NCBI RefSeq assembly: GCF_004851605.1
Contig: NZ_CP031093.1
Span: 2,604,692 to 2,668,691 of the forward strand
Reading direction: 5' to 3'
Length of the DNA: 64,000 bases
Source: Hydrocarboniclastica marina
GTDB lineage: Bacteria; Pseudomonadota; Gammaproteobacteria; Pseudomonadales; Oleiphilaceae
The notes beneath the pieces are model-generated. The model saw only the letters and a list, made by a program, of their open reading frames with translations. It was not told the DNA's origin and made no database searches. The first letter of the stretch is position 1. Every line of letters starts with the position of its first letter. This document shows positions 7,529-16,879 of the stretch, piece after piece. The position numbers and the translations under genes were made by a program.

Positions 7529-9691
7529 TTACTCCCTGAAGCCCAACACCAGTCCTACCCGATCCGGCCCTTTGAGCGTCATCACCAACACATCGCCACC
7601 TTCTATGGTGTAGCCCTGCAGCACCGTCTCGGCGCCCGCTGTTCCCAGGGTTATCTCGAATCGACCATCAGCGGCGCTCGTAGTACCCGTTAACACACTT
7701 TCCAGCGCCCGACGTGGATCCGAGATTATGCCCTGTTCGCTCAGGTTCTGGATAACCTGAACAGGGGCCGACGTCAGGCTTGTCGCCCCCGTCCCGCCAG
7801 CGATGGACAGCACCGCGCCGTTAAGTTGTTCAAGCCGGTTTGATGCTGCAGTCATGCCCAGGGCAACCCCCTGCAAGGTATACTCACCGCTTACGTCAAC
7901 GCCGACCTCCTGCTTCGCGACGATGTTGATGCCCTGGCCGTAGTTCGGTCCCTGGAAGGTGTAGGCAAGCAGATCGCCGTTCTCTACGGCTGCGCCCAGC
8001 CCGCTGCGACCTGGGCGTTGTTGGGCCTTGATGCGACCGTAATAGGCGTCTTCCTGCAAGGCGCCGTTGGCGTAAAACTGGTCTGGTTCGTTCTCTAACG
8101 AAACGCTGTAAGTCGCAGTCTCCTGCGCAGGGCCTTGCACTGCCCCGCCCGCGCTTTCACGCTTTATCGACCAGCCACCGCTGTATGTGGTATCTGCCGC
8201 AGGCGTCAATTCCGCATTTGCTGAAGCGCTCGCGCTTTCAAGGTTCTGCATCTGCACCAGAGCCTCGACCGGCGTGGTGTCGTTGCCGAGTCGAACCGAA
8301 AATGAAACCGCGCTGTAGGTGCCGTCGACGGCGGTAAGATCCAGGGGTTCCTGCTGATCGGTCGATGAGATCTGCTGCAGGTCGACCTCCAGAGAACCGA
8401 TATTCAGGTCTTCCAGCGTTTCGAGTCGGTTGAACTTTCCGTCTTCTACTTCCAGTTCAATCGCTTTCCCTGCATGAAAATAACCGGCTAACAGCCCTCT
8501 TGAGCCTGTTTCTCCCGTTTGTACTCCCTCGTAGAAGTAAGGGTTGGACGCCCAGCCCCATATTTTCGTCGCTTCCTGGGTAACTTCCTGCAAGGGCGAG
8601 CGGCCACCTCGTAGGAAGTTACTCTGGGCCAGCACGAACCCCGGCGCGATCGCGTGGCTGTTCGGTTCCCAAAGCGGTGGCTGATAATTGTCTGGCTCGG
8701 GATACAGCTGAGTTTCCCGGTGATAGGGGAACTCGCCGGCTATGGAATTGACCTCTAAGCCAAACTCCCGAAACGTTGCGAGGCTGAGTGTGGGATAGAT
8801 GTCGACGGTCGCGTTGTTGCCTTCGACCTCACCCGTAATACTGCGACGCGTGCCCCACTGGCCGGTTGGCGCCGTACCGTGCTGGGCGCGGTTCAGCTCC
8901 AGGCCGAAGTAGACTGTATTGAAGGTGGCGGCCGAGTTCTCATTGGGGCCGCTCGTCGCGGTATCAACCTTCATGGTATCCACCATTGAGGAGACATAGC
9001 CGGTAAAGTCAACGCGTCGACTGAGCAGCGCTACCGCCTCAGCGATAGTGGAATCGCTGGGGATCGTGATTTCAAAGTCCTGGACTGTATCAGCCAGTGT
9101 TGGCCAGATAAGCCTGCGCAGACACAGGTTGCCGCAGGTATTGATGTCTTCAATGTCTTCAGCGCTCAGCTGTTCGCCGTCCAGTACCTTCGCCACCAGG
9201 TACTCCGAGAATGGATTGAGCTTGACGTCCTGGTCGACATCGCTCAACGGGCCGCGGATAACAGTGCCATCGCCGAGCGTGGCCACAATCACCAGATCCG
9301 CATCGAGGGGAATTGATTCATAATCCTCAAGGGTTAACACCAGAGACCCGCTGTTGTCACGACGGCGGGCAACGGCCAGCGACTCCGATGAAACACCACC
9401 GGAGACACGCACAGCCTCGACCGAGGTCGGGCGAATGACAAACAGGTTGCGCCGGGTCGCGGTCGCGTCATCGCCCGCTACGGAGCGAGGCACTTCGACG
9501 GTTACGCAGAGCTCGTTGGCGGCCAGGTTGCTGCAGGTATTGCCGGCGTCTCCGCTGCTGCCCTCGGTGAAGTCATCATCAGGCGGTGGAAAGCTGTTGG
9601 GTGGACTCGAACTGGAACTCGACTCGGAGCAGGCCCCGAGCGCAAGAGAGAGTAGCAAAATGAAGCTGAACCAAAGCACACGAGCTGACAT
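7529..9691 (-). CDS. Large predicted outer-membrane lipoprotein of unknown function
   Basis: Not recognised as a named family. The product is 720 residues with a lipoprotein signal peptide ending LALGAC (Cys21). The residue after the cysteine is Glu rather than Asp, so Lol sorting to the outer membrane is likely. A Ser/Pro/Asp-rich linker of about 25 residues follows, then a long region rich in short beta-strands, Gly and Thr. No catalytic motif was seen. Two regions repeat a style of strand (VEDGKFNRLETLEDLNIG, VDGTYSAVSFSVRLGN), but no clear repeat unit emerges. It is transcribed alone, convergent with the yfaZ-like gene. Confidence 0.75.
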   Translation of the reverse strand: MSARVLWFSFILLLSLALGACSESSSSSSPPNSFPPPDDDFTEGSSGDAGNTCSNLAANELCVTVEVPRSVAGDDATATRRNLFVIRPTSVEAVRVSGGVSSESLAVARRRDNSGSLVLTLEDYESIPLDADLVIVATLGDGTVIRGPLSDVDQDVKLNPFSEYLVAKVLDGEQLSAEDIEDINTCGNLCLRRLIWPTLADTVQDFEITIPSDSTIAEAVALLSRRVDFTGYVSSMVDTMKVDTATSGPNENSAATFNTVYFGLELNRAQHGTAPTGQWGTRRSITGEVEGNNATVDIYPTLSLATFREFGLEVNSIAGEFPYHRETQLYPEPDNYQPPLWEPNSHAIAPGFVLAQSNFLRGGRSPLQEVTQEATKIWGWASNPYFYEGVQTGETGSRGLLAGYFHAGKAIELEVEDGKFNRLETLEDLNIGSLEVDLQQISSTDQQEPLDLTAVDGTYSAVSFSVRLGNDTTPVEALVQMQNLESASASANAELTPAADTTYSGGWSIKRESAGGAVQGPAQETATYSVSLENEPDQFYANGALQEDAYYGRIKAQQRPGRSGLGAAVENGDLLAYTFQGPNYGQGINIVAKQEVGVDVSGEYTLQGVALGMTAASNRLEQLNGAVLSIAGGTGATSLTSAPVQVIQNLSEQGIISDPRRALESVLTGTTSAADGRFEITLGTAGAETVLQGYTIEGGDVLVMTLKGPDRVGLVLGFRE

Positions 9692-10037
9692 AGGGCTTCC
9701 TGTTTAGAAGGCTCTCTTAGAAGCTTATAAGACTCTGAAATAGGCCTGGTGTTCCGAATCAGGTCTGGTTTCCCGAGCCCATAGTCTAGCACCTCGTTCC
9801 CGAGCTATTTGCCGATAAAACGTGTCCTGCCTCACACCCCCGACGCCCCTATAACCCTGCCATTACGAAATTACCACGGTGCTGTCGCAGCGCGGCTGCT
9901 AATATGGATCAAGGTCATTGATTTTTCTGCTTAACCGAAGGAACTCCTGAGTTGGACTTCAGTCCGGATCCAACCCAACAGCCCCATCTTGATCCTGAGG
10001 GGCCAGAGTCGGCAAAGCCGAACATTGGAGCGCTGCC
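9692..10037. other. Divergent intergenic region, lipoprotein / bax-like gene
   Basis: No coding region is supported in these 346 bp. It contains an imperfect tandem 19-bp repeat (9742-9779), two TTAGAAG direct repeats near 9710-9733 and a GTTGGA/TCCAAC inverted repeat (9951-9956 with 9969-9974). A GGAG ribosome-binding site lies eight bases before the ATG at 10038. Promoters for both flanking genes should be here; no convincing hexamer pair was found. Confidence 0.4.
9742..9779. repeat. Imperfect tandem pair of 19-bp units
   Basis: Units at 9742-9760 and 9761-9779 both start AGG and match at 14 of 19 positions, with the shared pattern AGGnCTGGTnTnCCGA. They sit 50-90 bp upstream of the lipoprotein start on the minus strand, where a regulator could bind. 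Confidence 0.5.
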
Positions 10038-10934
10038 ATGCAAACCAAACCAGGTATTTTCGTCTTCTCGCTTTTGCTGATGCTGGGAATGTCACTGGCC
10101 GCAGGTATAGGGGCCAGCAGAATGTACGAGGGAGCAATGGCCAAGCATCAAGCACTGGCCTCGACCACACTACGCCCCTTACCGGACTGGATTGCCGATC
10201 CCCTTCCTGACTTTTCCGGCTATGCGGACACCGAAGACCGCAAGGCCGCGTTCTTCGATTACCTGTTTCCCAGGATCGCGCTTGCCAATCGCCAGGTGCT
10301 GGCCCAACGCCGCAAAGTTGAGGCACTTGCCAACAAAGCTGAGCTAACCGATTCTGACCAGACGTTCCTTGCAGAAGTCGCGGAGAGGCTGCGCATCGAG
10401 CCCGAGATCGGAAGCCCGGAATTCTTCGAAAGTATTGACCGCCGGCTCGACATTATTCCGCCGTCACTTGTACTTGCGCAGGCTGCCAATGAATCCGCCT
10501 GGGGCACGTCACGCTTTGCTCGCGAGGGCAATAACCTGTTTGGGCAGTGGTGCTTCTCCCAGGGTTGTGGGCTAGTACCGCTGCAACGGGGCGATAGCGC
10601 CCGCCACGAAGTCGCAGACTTCGAAACACCGTTCCAGTCGGTCCGTAGCTACATTACCAACCTGAACCGCCACCCAAGCTATCAGGATCTCCGGGCCCAG
10701 CGAGCCAAGCTACGGGCGCAAGACCGAACCCCGACGGGGCAGGCATTGGCGCCGGGTCTGAGTGCCTATTCCGAACGCGGCGATGAATACATCGACGAAA
10801 TTCTGAACATGATGCGCTACAACGATCTCGATCGATACGACGAGCGCCTGCAGGAATGGTTCGAGGCAGGGGCCGAGAATGAGGACCCGTATATTATGAG
10901 AACTGATCCACGGTCCAACCTCGCGCTGGATTAG
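10038..10934 (+). CDS. bax: Bax-family glucosaminidase-domain protein
   Basis: Predicted peptidoglycan hydrolase of 298 residues. An N-terminal hydrophobic segment (residues 7-27) acts as a signal or anchor. The C-terminal half carries the glucosaminidase/FlgJ-like domain with the catalytic-glutamate motif AANESAWGTSRFA near residues 152-164, then GNNLFGQWCF and the ESYITNLNRHPSY-like segment found in E. coli Bax. It probably cleaves N-acetylglucosaminyl bonds in the periplasm. The two downstream genes lie on the same strand with short gaps, so they may share a transcript. Confidence 0.88.
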   Translation: MQTKPGIFVFSLLLMLGMSLAAGIGASRMYEGAMAKHQALASTTLRPLPDWIADPLPDFSGYADTEDRKAAFFDYLFPRIALANRQVLAQRRKVEALANKAELTDSDQTFLAEVAERLRIEPEIGSPEFFESIDRRLDIIPPSLVLAQAANESAWGTSRFAREGNNLFGQWCFSQGCGLVPLQRGDSARHEVADFETPFQSVRSYITNLNRHPSYQDLRAQRAKLRAQDRTPTGQALAPGLSAYSERGDEYIDEILNMMRYNDLDRYDERLQEWFEAGAENEDPYIMRTDPRSNLALD

Positions 10935-11000
10935 CTCCAGGGCCCGGCGCCGGACCAGGGCAGAGAAACAAACTTTCAGGGATTCAGGAGGTTGCCATTA

Positions 11001-11375
11001 ATGGAGGAGAATAAGCAACAGCTTCTCAGCAAGGCCGTACCGTACCGGAAACAGTTTACAGAGGGTCGCTTTCGCAATAAGCTTCGGCAGGTCGCACAAG
11101 TCGGCAAACGCCCGCTGGAACTCTCGCTAACCCTGTACTACGCCTTCAGGGACCCTGCGACACCAGCCTGGTGCAAAACAGTCATCCTTGGGGTGCTCGG
11201 CTATTTCATAAGCGTCGTGGACGCAATACCCGACCTGACACCGGTTCTGGGTTACACCGACGATGTCGGTATGATGATTGCGGCGCTTGCCGTCCTGGGA
11301 ACGCACATATCGCCGCAGCATACAGAGCGGGCACGCGCCAGGGTGGCATCGTTGTTAGCCGAGCCGCTCCGATAA
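11001..11375 (+). CDS. DUF1232 / YkvA-family small membrane protein
   Basis: A 124-residue protein carrying the DUF1232 signature: a hydrophobic segment followed by VDAIPDLTPVLGYTDDVGMM near residues 72-91. The ATG at 11001 is chosen over an upstream TTG because CAGGAGG (10985-10991) lies nine bases before it. The role of the family is unknown; members have one or two short membrane segments. It lies between the Bax-type hydrolase and the acyltransferase, with a gap of only 17 bp to the latter. Confidence 0.87.
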   Translation: MEENKQQLLSKAVPYRKQFTEGRFRNKLRQVAQVGKRPLELSLTLYYAFRDPATPAWCKTVILGVLGYFISVVDAIPDLTPVLGYTDDVGMMIAALAVLGTHISPQHTERARARVASLLAEPLR

Positions 11376-11392
11376 CCGGAGAAGCCGTTCTG

Positions 11393-12388
11393 ATGTTGTC
11401 CAACCTCGCCCCCTCGCTTAAGGGGGTCCTGGCACTCTTGCTGGTCATTGTCAGCACGCTGTTCTGGTTTCCCGTCCTTCTGGTCGTCGCCATCTTCAAG
11501 CTGGCAGTCCCCCTGACCGGCAGCCGTCGCATCTGCACCATTATTCTCATGAAAATCGCAGAGATCTGGATCGGTATCAACAACGGGATTCTGCGCAATT
11601 TACTCTCGATCAAGTGGGATATCCGCGGTCTCGAAGGTTTGCGAAAAGACGAGTGGTATCTCGTCGGCTGCAATCACCAGTCCTGGTCAGATATTCCTGT
11701 CACTCAGTTTGCCTTGAACGGGCGCATTCCCTTGCTCAAGTTTTTTCTGAAACGTGAGCTTATCTGGGTGCCTTTCCTGGGGATCGCATGGTGGGCCCTG
11801 GACTTCCCTTTCATGAAGCGTCACTCCCAGGCGAAGATCGCCCGCAACCCCGCACTTAGAGGCAAGGATCTCGAAACGACCCGGCGGGCATGCGAAAAGT
11901 TTCGGTATACCCCGGTATCAGTCTTCAATTTCCTCGAAGGGACCCGTTTTACCCGGGCAAAACAACAGGCCCAGAACTCGCCCTACCGCCACCTGCTGAG
12001 ACCTAAGGCAGGCGGCACCGCATTCGTGCTTGGGACTATGGGCGAACAGCTCAAGACGATGCTCGACATTACCCTCGTCTACCCCGACGGGCGCGATGGC
12101 CTCTGGGATCTGCTCTGCGGCAGGATCCCGCGCATCATAGTCGATATCAGGCCCCTCCCTATTCCGGCAGCGTTCAGAAACAGGGATTACCAGGCTGACC
12201 CCGAGTTTCGGGCGTTCTACCAGCAGTGGGTCGTTGATCTTTGGACGGCAAAGGATCAGCTTATCGAATCGATCTTGAGCGGCCAGCCGCAGCCCAGCGC
12301 AATCGCGCCTCCAGCGCCCTCCGAGCCGCTACAGGTAACCGAGCGCGCGGGCGCGGACAATAGCCTGAGTGCGAGAACGGACGCCTAG
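11393..12388 (+). CDS. PlsC-type acyltransferase (YihG-like)
   Basis: Predicted 1-acylglycerol-3-phosphate acyltransferase-type membrane enzyme of 331 residues. An N-terminal hydrophobic stretch (about 10-45) precedes the catalytic NHQSWSD motif (H-x4-D), the GIAWWALDFPFMKRHS segment and the FLEGTRFT substrate-binding motif. This order and the length match the YihG subgroup more than short PlsC. The ATG at 11393 follows a CCGGAGAAG site, whereas the frame extends upstream only inside the DUF1232 gene. Its last 60 bases overlap the 3' end of the convergent LuxR-type regulator. Confidence 0.88.
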   Translation: MLSNLAPSLKGVLALLLVIVSTLFWFPVLLVVAIFKLAVPLTGSRRICTIILMKIAEIWIGINNGILRNLLSIKWDIRGLEGLRKDEWYLVGCNHQSWSDIPVTQFALNGRIPLLKFFLKRELIWVPFLGIAWWALDFPFMKRHSQAKIARNPALRGKDLETTRRACEKFRYTPVSVFNFLEGTRFTRAKQQAQNSPYRHLLRPKAGGTAFVLGTMGEQLKTMLDITLVYPDGRDGLWDLLCGRIPRIIVDIRPLPIPAAFRNRDYQADPEFRAFYQQWVVDLWTAKDQLIESILSGQPQPSAIAPPAPSEPLQVTERAGADNSLSARTDA

Positions 12389-15235
12389 CTTGACGTTGAT
12401 TTTACGGGCATGGGTTTTTACCGTATGCAGAGAGATATGCAGGCGGTCGCCAATCTGCTGATTGGACAGCCCTTGGGCAATCAGTTCAAGCACCGCCAGT
12501 TCCCGTTCGCTGATGGCTTCGCCCGGCGGCGTGCTGGCGACAGCAGGGGGTGACAGGTCTATTCTGAGCCTCTGCCTGAGCAACTGCAGAAAGCCCGTTT
12601 CCGTCGAGTGGTCTTCTGTGCCCAGTATGCGCCGTAGCAGGGGTGCCAGCTCTTGCTGAAGCTCAATGAAAGGCCCAATGTAATACTCTTCAGCAGCAAG
12701 TTCGAGCGCCTCTTTCAGCAGCCTTAGCGCTTTGTCTTCCGCGCCTTTGCTAGCTGTACCGTATGCCTCAAGCAGCATGGCATAGAGTTTTTTCCCCGCC
12801 AGTGGCGGCAGATGCTTTTGGCTGCGCTGCAGATTTGCCAGCTCATGCAGAGCGCCATCCGTATCCCCTGCTTTTAGCCTCGCCCGAATGCAGAGCACCT
12901 GCTGCAGGTCAGGCAGCATGGGGAACAACTCGGGGGTTCTTTCATTTCTGGATGTCTCGAGCAGGACCAGCAGCGAGCGCGCCCTCGCACTATCCGCATC
13001 TTCAAGCCAGAGCACAATTTTTAGCAGATCCAGCACCGGCCTGTAATTTGCCGTGTCTATGCGCCAGTGCTGCATCTGCCTCTCGGCCTGACCCACGGCA
13101 ACAAACGCATCATGCGTACGGCCATATGCCTGATGCAGCATCGCTCGCACACAGAAGCCCAGCAGCGCCGCAGGATCCCGCACGCGCTCCGCTTCCGGCA
13201 GTCCTTGCGCCAACAGGCGATCTGCCAGGTCCCAGTCACCTCTGAACCATGCAATCAGTGCCTGGGTCAGGAACAGCCGACTGCGAGAGGCAGTTGCAGA
13301 GCCGCCTGCCTGCAACTGGAACTGTTCCAGCGCTGACTGCAAGAGCTGCATAGCCCGCGTGAGGTTGCCCTTGCTCAATTCGATACGGGAGTGGTCGTAG
13401 GCCGAGAGCGACTCACAGGCGAAGTCGGCGGCATACCGGGCGGTGCTGGCAGCCTGCCGGTTCCAGTCGCGGGCTTCTGCGAACTGTTTTCGGGCCCGCG
13501 CAACAGATGACAGAACCAGCATTACCATCACCCGGGCCTGAGGCGACAGCAACTCCTGGTGAGTCAGTGCTTCGCGCGCCGCCGCTTCCGAGCGAGTCGT
13601 GTCGCCCTCGCCACAGGCTATGAACGCCTCAAGCGCTGTGTGGCGAGCCGATGACGCCGCGTCTAGCCCGGTCATGTTGTCGATCAGTGCGCGCGCCAAC
13701 GTAAACTGGCCACCAACGGCATGCACCCAGGCGTAAACCAGGCGCAGGCGTGGGCTCGCAGCTATGGTTTCATCGGTAAGTGTCGGCCTGAGCTTGGCCA
13801 GGGCGTCGACATTGTGACTTAACAGCAAAGACTCCGAACAAGCGCTGGCAATCTCCACCGCCTGCTCACGGTCCCCGGCACCCGCAGCATAATGTACCGC
13901 TGATATTCGGTCGCCCCGGTCAGCAAACCATTGGCTCAGAAAAAGCCGGCGTTCGTTGACCCCTTCCCGAGGCTGTCGAAGCAACCAGCTGCGCAGCAGG
14001 CCGTTAAGACGGAACCAGGCCCCCTGCCCGGTTGAGAACTCGACAGGCACGCTCAGCTCAACCAGACTCTCCCGGTTGAGCCTGACCGCGGACGGCTGTC
14101 TATCTGTTCTTTCGGTGCGGGCCGCTGCAGATTCACTGTCTAAGCTGCCGGCTGAGGGCTTTCTATCTGGCGTGACCGCCACCGGCTCCCGACTGAGTAT
14201 CGCGCCTATGACGTCATCGGACAGTACCTCTGCATCGGCGAGGCAGGACAACGCGCGCTGCTCCGCCGGTTGAAGACGGTCAAACACGCCTTCCCGGATG
14301 AAACGCCCAATCGCCGGCACATCGGCCAGAGACGAAACCAGCGAACCATAACGGCGTGCGTGGAGAGCGAACAGCCGCACTGGCTGAACCCAGCCGTCGC
14401 ACTCCCGTCTTATCTCTTCCAGCATGGGTTCTGAGGTGATACTGGCCGCACTCTTAGCCAACATCTGGCGAGCTTCATCCAGCGTCAGTGCAAGGTCCTG
14501 GGAATCGAGAAACGCCAGCTGACCCGTTGCCTCCAGTGATGCGGTAGGCGGACGCCGACTGATAAGTACAAGATCGAGGGTACCCGGCGCCGTAACGAGC
14601 AACTGGAGAAAAAGGGAAGCAAGCGATGGTACGAGCATTCGCTCCATATGGTCGAGCACCAGAATCTGTCTCTTGTCCTGCTGCTCAAGCGCCTGGGAAA
14701 GCGCCCAGATACGGTCGGTCGCGCTCAACTGGGGCTCCGCCGCCAGCCTATGACGCAGCGCCAGAAACGCATCCCGCTCCAGAAGAGCCGCTTCGAGTAA
14801 CGCCAGCACCCGGCTCGGGTCCGCCGCGTCTTCGTCCCTGAAACTCAACCATCGGCACTTCTGCAGAGCGTCACAGTGCTCAATCCAGGTCAGCGCGAGC
14901 GTGCTCTTGCCCGTACCGGCAGGGCCCCAAATGTACCAGGCACGGGCTGAATCCGTGCTCCGGCCCGTGCCCGAATGCTCACCCAGAGGATGAGCCATGC
15001 CTTCTTCAAGCATTCGAAACAGGCGCTGTCGGGGTATTACACCAGCAGCAGAAGGTGCCGGATCGCTACGGCCACGCAAGAGTGCCCACTGCATGGGCGC
15101 CGGCGATGCCGTCAGATCCCCACCTAACGGATCATTGGCCGCGTCTGTGTTCAGATGTCGCTTCAACGAGGACTCCCTTTGTGTCGGGAATAGATGAGTG
15201 CGCCGCGTCCGGGCGCAATACGTGCGGGTAAACAA
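12329..15235 (-). CDS. MalT-like LuxR-family transcriptional regulator (LAL type)
   Basis: Large ATP-binding regulator of 968 residues if the first start is used. An AAA/STAND NTPase region has Walker A GPAGTGKST near residues 104-112 and a Walker B-like ILVLDHME. Long TPR-like helical repeats follow, then a C-terminal GerE helix-turn-helix (SERELAVLELIAQGLSNQQI, then IGDRLHISLHTVKTHARKI) at about 905-965. MalT relatives bind an inducer through the helical region and activate nearby genes. An insertion near residues 345-395 contains a repeated DRnPSA unit. A later Met (15094) is an alternative start, because MalT proteins usually begin close to the PRQRL motif. Likely targets are the adjacent DUF1329 and DUF1302 genes (inference). 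Confidence 0.9.
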   Translation of the reverse strand: MFTRTYCARTRRTHLFPTQRESSLKRHLNTDAANDPLGGDLTASPAPMQWALLRGRSDPAPSAAGVIPRQRLFRMLEEGMAHPLGEHSGTGRSTDSARAWYIWGPAGTGKSTLALTWIEHCDALQKCRWLSFRDEDAADPSRVLALLEAALLERDAFLALRHRLAAEPQLSATDRIWALSQALEQQDKRQILVLDHMERMLVPSLASLFLQLLVTAPGTLDLVLISRRPPTASLEATGQLAFLDSQDLALTLDEARQMLAKSAASITSEPMLEEIRRECDGWVQPVRLFALHARRYGSLVSSLADVPAIGRFIREGVFDRLQPAEQRALSCLADAEVLSDDVIGAILSREPVAVTPDRKPSAGSLDSESAAARTERTDRQPSAVRLNRESLVELSVPVEFSTGQGAWFRLNGLLRSWLLRQPREGVNERRLFLSQWFADRGDRISAVHYAAGAGDREQAVEIASACSESLLLSHNVDALAKLRPTLTDETIAASPRLRLVYAWVHAVGGQFTLARALIDNMTGLDAASSARHTALEAFIACGEGDTTRSEAAAREALTHQELLSPQARVMVMLVLSSVARARKQFAEARDWNRQAASTARYAADFACESLSAYDHSRIELSKGNLTRAMQLLQSALEQFQLQAGGSATASRSRLFLTQALIAWFRGDWDLADRLLAQGLPEAERVRDPAALLGFCVRAMLHQAYGRTHDAFVAVGQAERQMQHWRIDTANYRPVLDLLKIVLWLEDADSARARSLLVLLETSRNERTPELFPMLPDLQQVLCIRARLKAGDTDGALHELANLQRSQKHLPPLAGKKLYAMLLEAYGTASKGAEDKALRLLKEALELAAEEYYIGPFIELQQELAPLLRRILGTEDHSTETGFLQLLRQRLRIDLSPPAVASTPPGEAISERELAVLELIAQGLSNQQIGDRLHISLHTVKTHARKINVKLGVRSRTQAIVRARALGYL

Positions 15236-15308
15236 AAGAGTTGCCCGGGGTTCCGGCCGACGGCTTTGATTCAGCCCGGCTCACCGCGCGGGGATCTGCT
15301 TGAGACCG

Positions 15309-15337
15309 AGATTAGTACAAATGGTTTACCAGCGCAA
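15309..15337 (-). promoter_or_regulatory. Candidate sigma-70 promoter for the MalT-like regulator
   Basis: On the minus strand TTGCGC (15332-15337) and TAATCT (15309-15314) are separated by 17 bases and lie about 75 bp upstream of the regulator start, just past the terminator of the DUF1329 gene. The match to consensus is moderate. Confidence 0.4.
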
Positions 15338-15377
15338 AATAGCCGGCTGAAACCCCAACGGGAAAATGTGCCGTGCT

Positions 15378-15415
15378 AAAAAGAAAAAACCGGGCACCCG
15401 TTAGGGCACCCGGTT
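15378..15415 (-). terminator. Rho-independent terminator after the DUF1329 gene
   Basis: An interrupted stem (six pairs, a two-base mismatch, three pairs, GTTA loop) spans 15389-15414. On the minus strand it is followed by a long run of T residues broken by one C. It lies 45 bp past the DUF1329 stop and should isolate the regulator from the upstream genes. Confidence 0.85.
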
Positions 15416-15459
15416 CTCAAGAGGGCTAAGACCAGCGGCTTTGCCGCGTCAAAACAACA

Positions 15460-16806
15460 TCAGCGGCCCTGGCGACGTAGCGCTGCAGGCGTGAAGTCGT
15501 TGGACGAGCGGCGAATATCGTACTGGTAGGGGTCATCGACATCTATAGTCAGACCCAGGGCCAGATAGCGTCCCGAAAGCAGGTCGTACAGGGCCTCCAC
15601 CGCGCTGAACGGAACTTTGTTCTCGTAGCCATACACGTTATGGGACTCGGCCACACGCCAGAGTTCGCCCCGACCATCGTAGTGGTCAATAACAGACGCA
15701 TTCCAGGTGTCTTCGTCAAAGTACATAACGCGCTTACCGTAGACATGCCGCGCATCGTCTTTCAATGTAGCTTCCACGTGCCACACGCGGTGCAGCTCGT
15801 AACGAGCCAGATCCTGGTTCAGATGCCCGGGCTTGACCACGTCGTCGTAGGTCAGTTCGCTGTTCAGTAACTCGTACGAGTTGTATGGAATGTACATCTC
15901 TTTCTTGCCGATCAGTTTCCAGTTGTAACGATCGGGAGCGCCACTGAACATGTCGAAGTTATCTGTGGTCCGCAGGCCGTCAGCCGCTGTTCCTGGCCCG
16001 TCATAGGCGACCTGGGGTGCACGACGCACACGGCGCTGGCCAGAGTTGTACATCCAGGCCCGCCGCCCTTCCTTGACCTGGTTGATGGTCTCGTGCACAA
16101 GCAGCACGTTACCGGCCAGACGCGAAGGTGATTCGATGCTCTGTTTGAAGTACAGGAGGATATTGTCCTGCTCCTTCGGATCGTAGTCGGTCAGCTCAGT
16201 CGGAGACACCATCGCCTCTTCGAAGATAACCGGGGTAAAAGAGCCGTTCTGGAGTGGCGTCACCTGGGCCATACGACGGGTCATGGAGCCGCCGCGCCAC
16301 CGTGTGATGTGGTTCCAGACCACTTCCAGGCCGGAGCCCGGGATCGGAAAAGCGAAAGCTTTTTCGAAATCTTCCAGCCCGTTGCCCCCGGGCACCAGCT
16401 CGGTGTTCAGGGCGTTTTGCTTGGCGACTTCGTAGATTTCCTCTTCGTACGCGGATGTACGATGCGTTTCGTAGACCGGGATCTTGTACGTATCGTACTT
16501 CCGGATCATTGCGACTTGGCCGTCGGAGAGCTTGTCTGCATACTGGTCGACGTTGCTCTGGTCAATCACGAACGTGGGCTGTTCATCCGGGAACGGGCTC
16601 ACCAGACCATCGCCCGAGGGTACGTCTTTCAGGCCACCATTCCACGCGGGAATCGTGCCTTCCGCGTTACCCGCTTTCTCAGCGCCGATCGGCGTCAGGC
16701 TGTCACCCAACTTTGCAGCTACCTCAGGCGGAACTTTAGCCAGGGCAGCGCCTGATACCAATGCGGCCACCATGCCGCTGAGGATTATCTTTCGGGAAAA
16801 ATTCAT
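15460..16806 (-). CDS. DUF1329 domain-containing exported protein
   Basis: A 448-residue protein with a signal peptide (about 1-23, GAALAKVPPEV) followed by family features: AAKLGDSLTPIGAEKAGNAE, GTIPAWNGG, a mid-region WNHITRWRGGS and the HRVWHVEATLKDDARHVYGKR region. The family resembles LolB/LolA-like folds and is thought to act in the periplasm or outer membrane, but no function is established. It lies 73 bp downstream of a DUF1302 gene, its usual partner. In other proteobacteria such pairs sit beside RND/MMPL transporters, which are absent here. Confidence 0.92.
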   Translation of the reverse strand: MNFSRKIILSGMVAALVSGAALAKVPPEVAAKLGDSLTPIGAEKAGNAEGTIPAWNGGLKDVPSGDGLVSPFPDEQPTFVIDQSNVDQYADKLSDGQVAMIRKYDTYKIPVYETHRTSAYEEEIYEVAKQNALNTELVPGGNGLEDFEKAFAFPIPGSGLEVVWNHITRWRGGSMTRRMAQVTPLQNGSFTPVIFEEAMVSPTELTDYDPKEQDNILLYFKQSIESPSRLAGNVLLVHETINQVKEGRRAWMYNSGQRRVRRAPQVAYDGPGTAADGLRTTDNFDMFSGAPDRYNWKLIGKKEMYIPYNSYELLNSELTYDDVVKPGHLNQDLARYELHRVWHVEATLKDDARHVYGKRVMYFDEDTWNASVIDHYDGRGELWRVAESHNVYGYENKVPFSAVEALYDLLSGRYLALGLTIDVDDPYQYDIRRSSNDFTPAALRRQGR

Positions 16807-16879
16807 TGTTCGGCTACCTCATAAACAGTTTCAAGGCCGACTGATGTGCTAGTCGGCCCGCTTTATCGAGTTGAATCCT

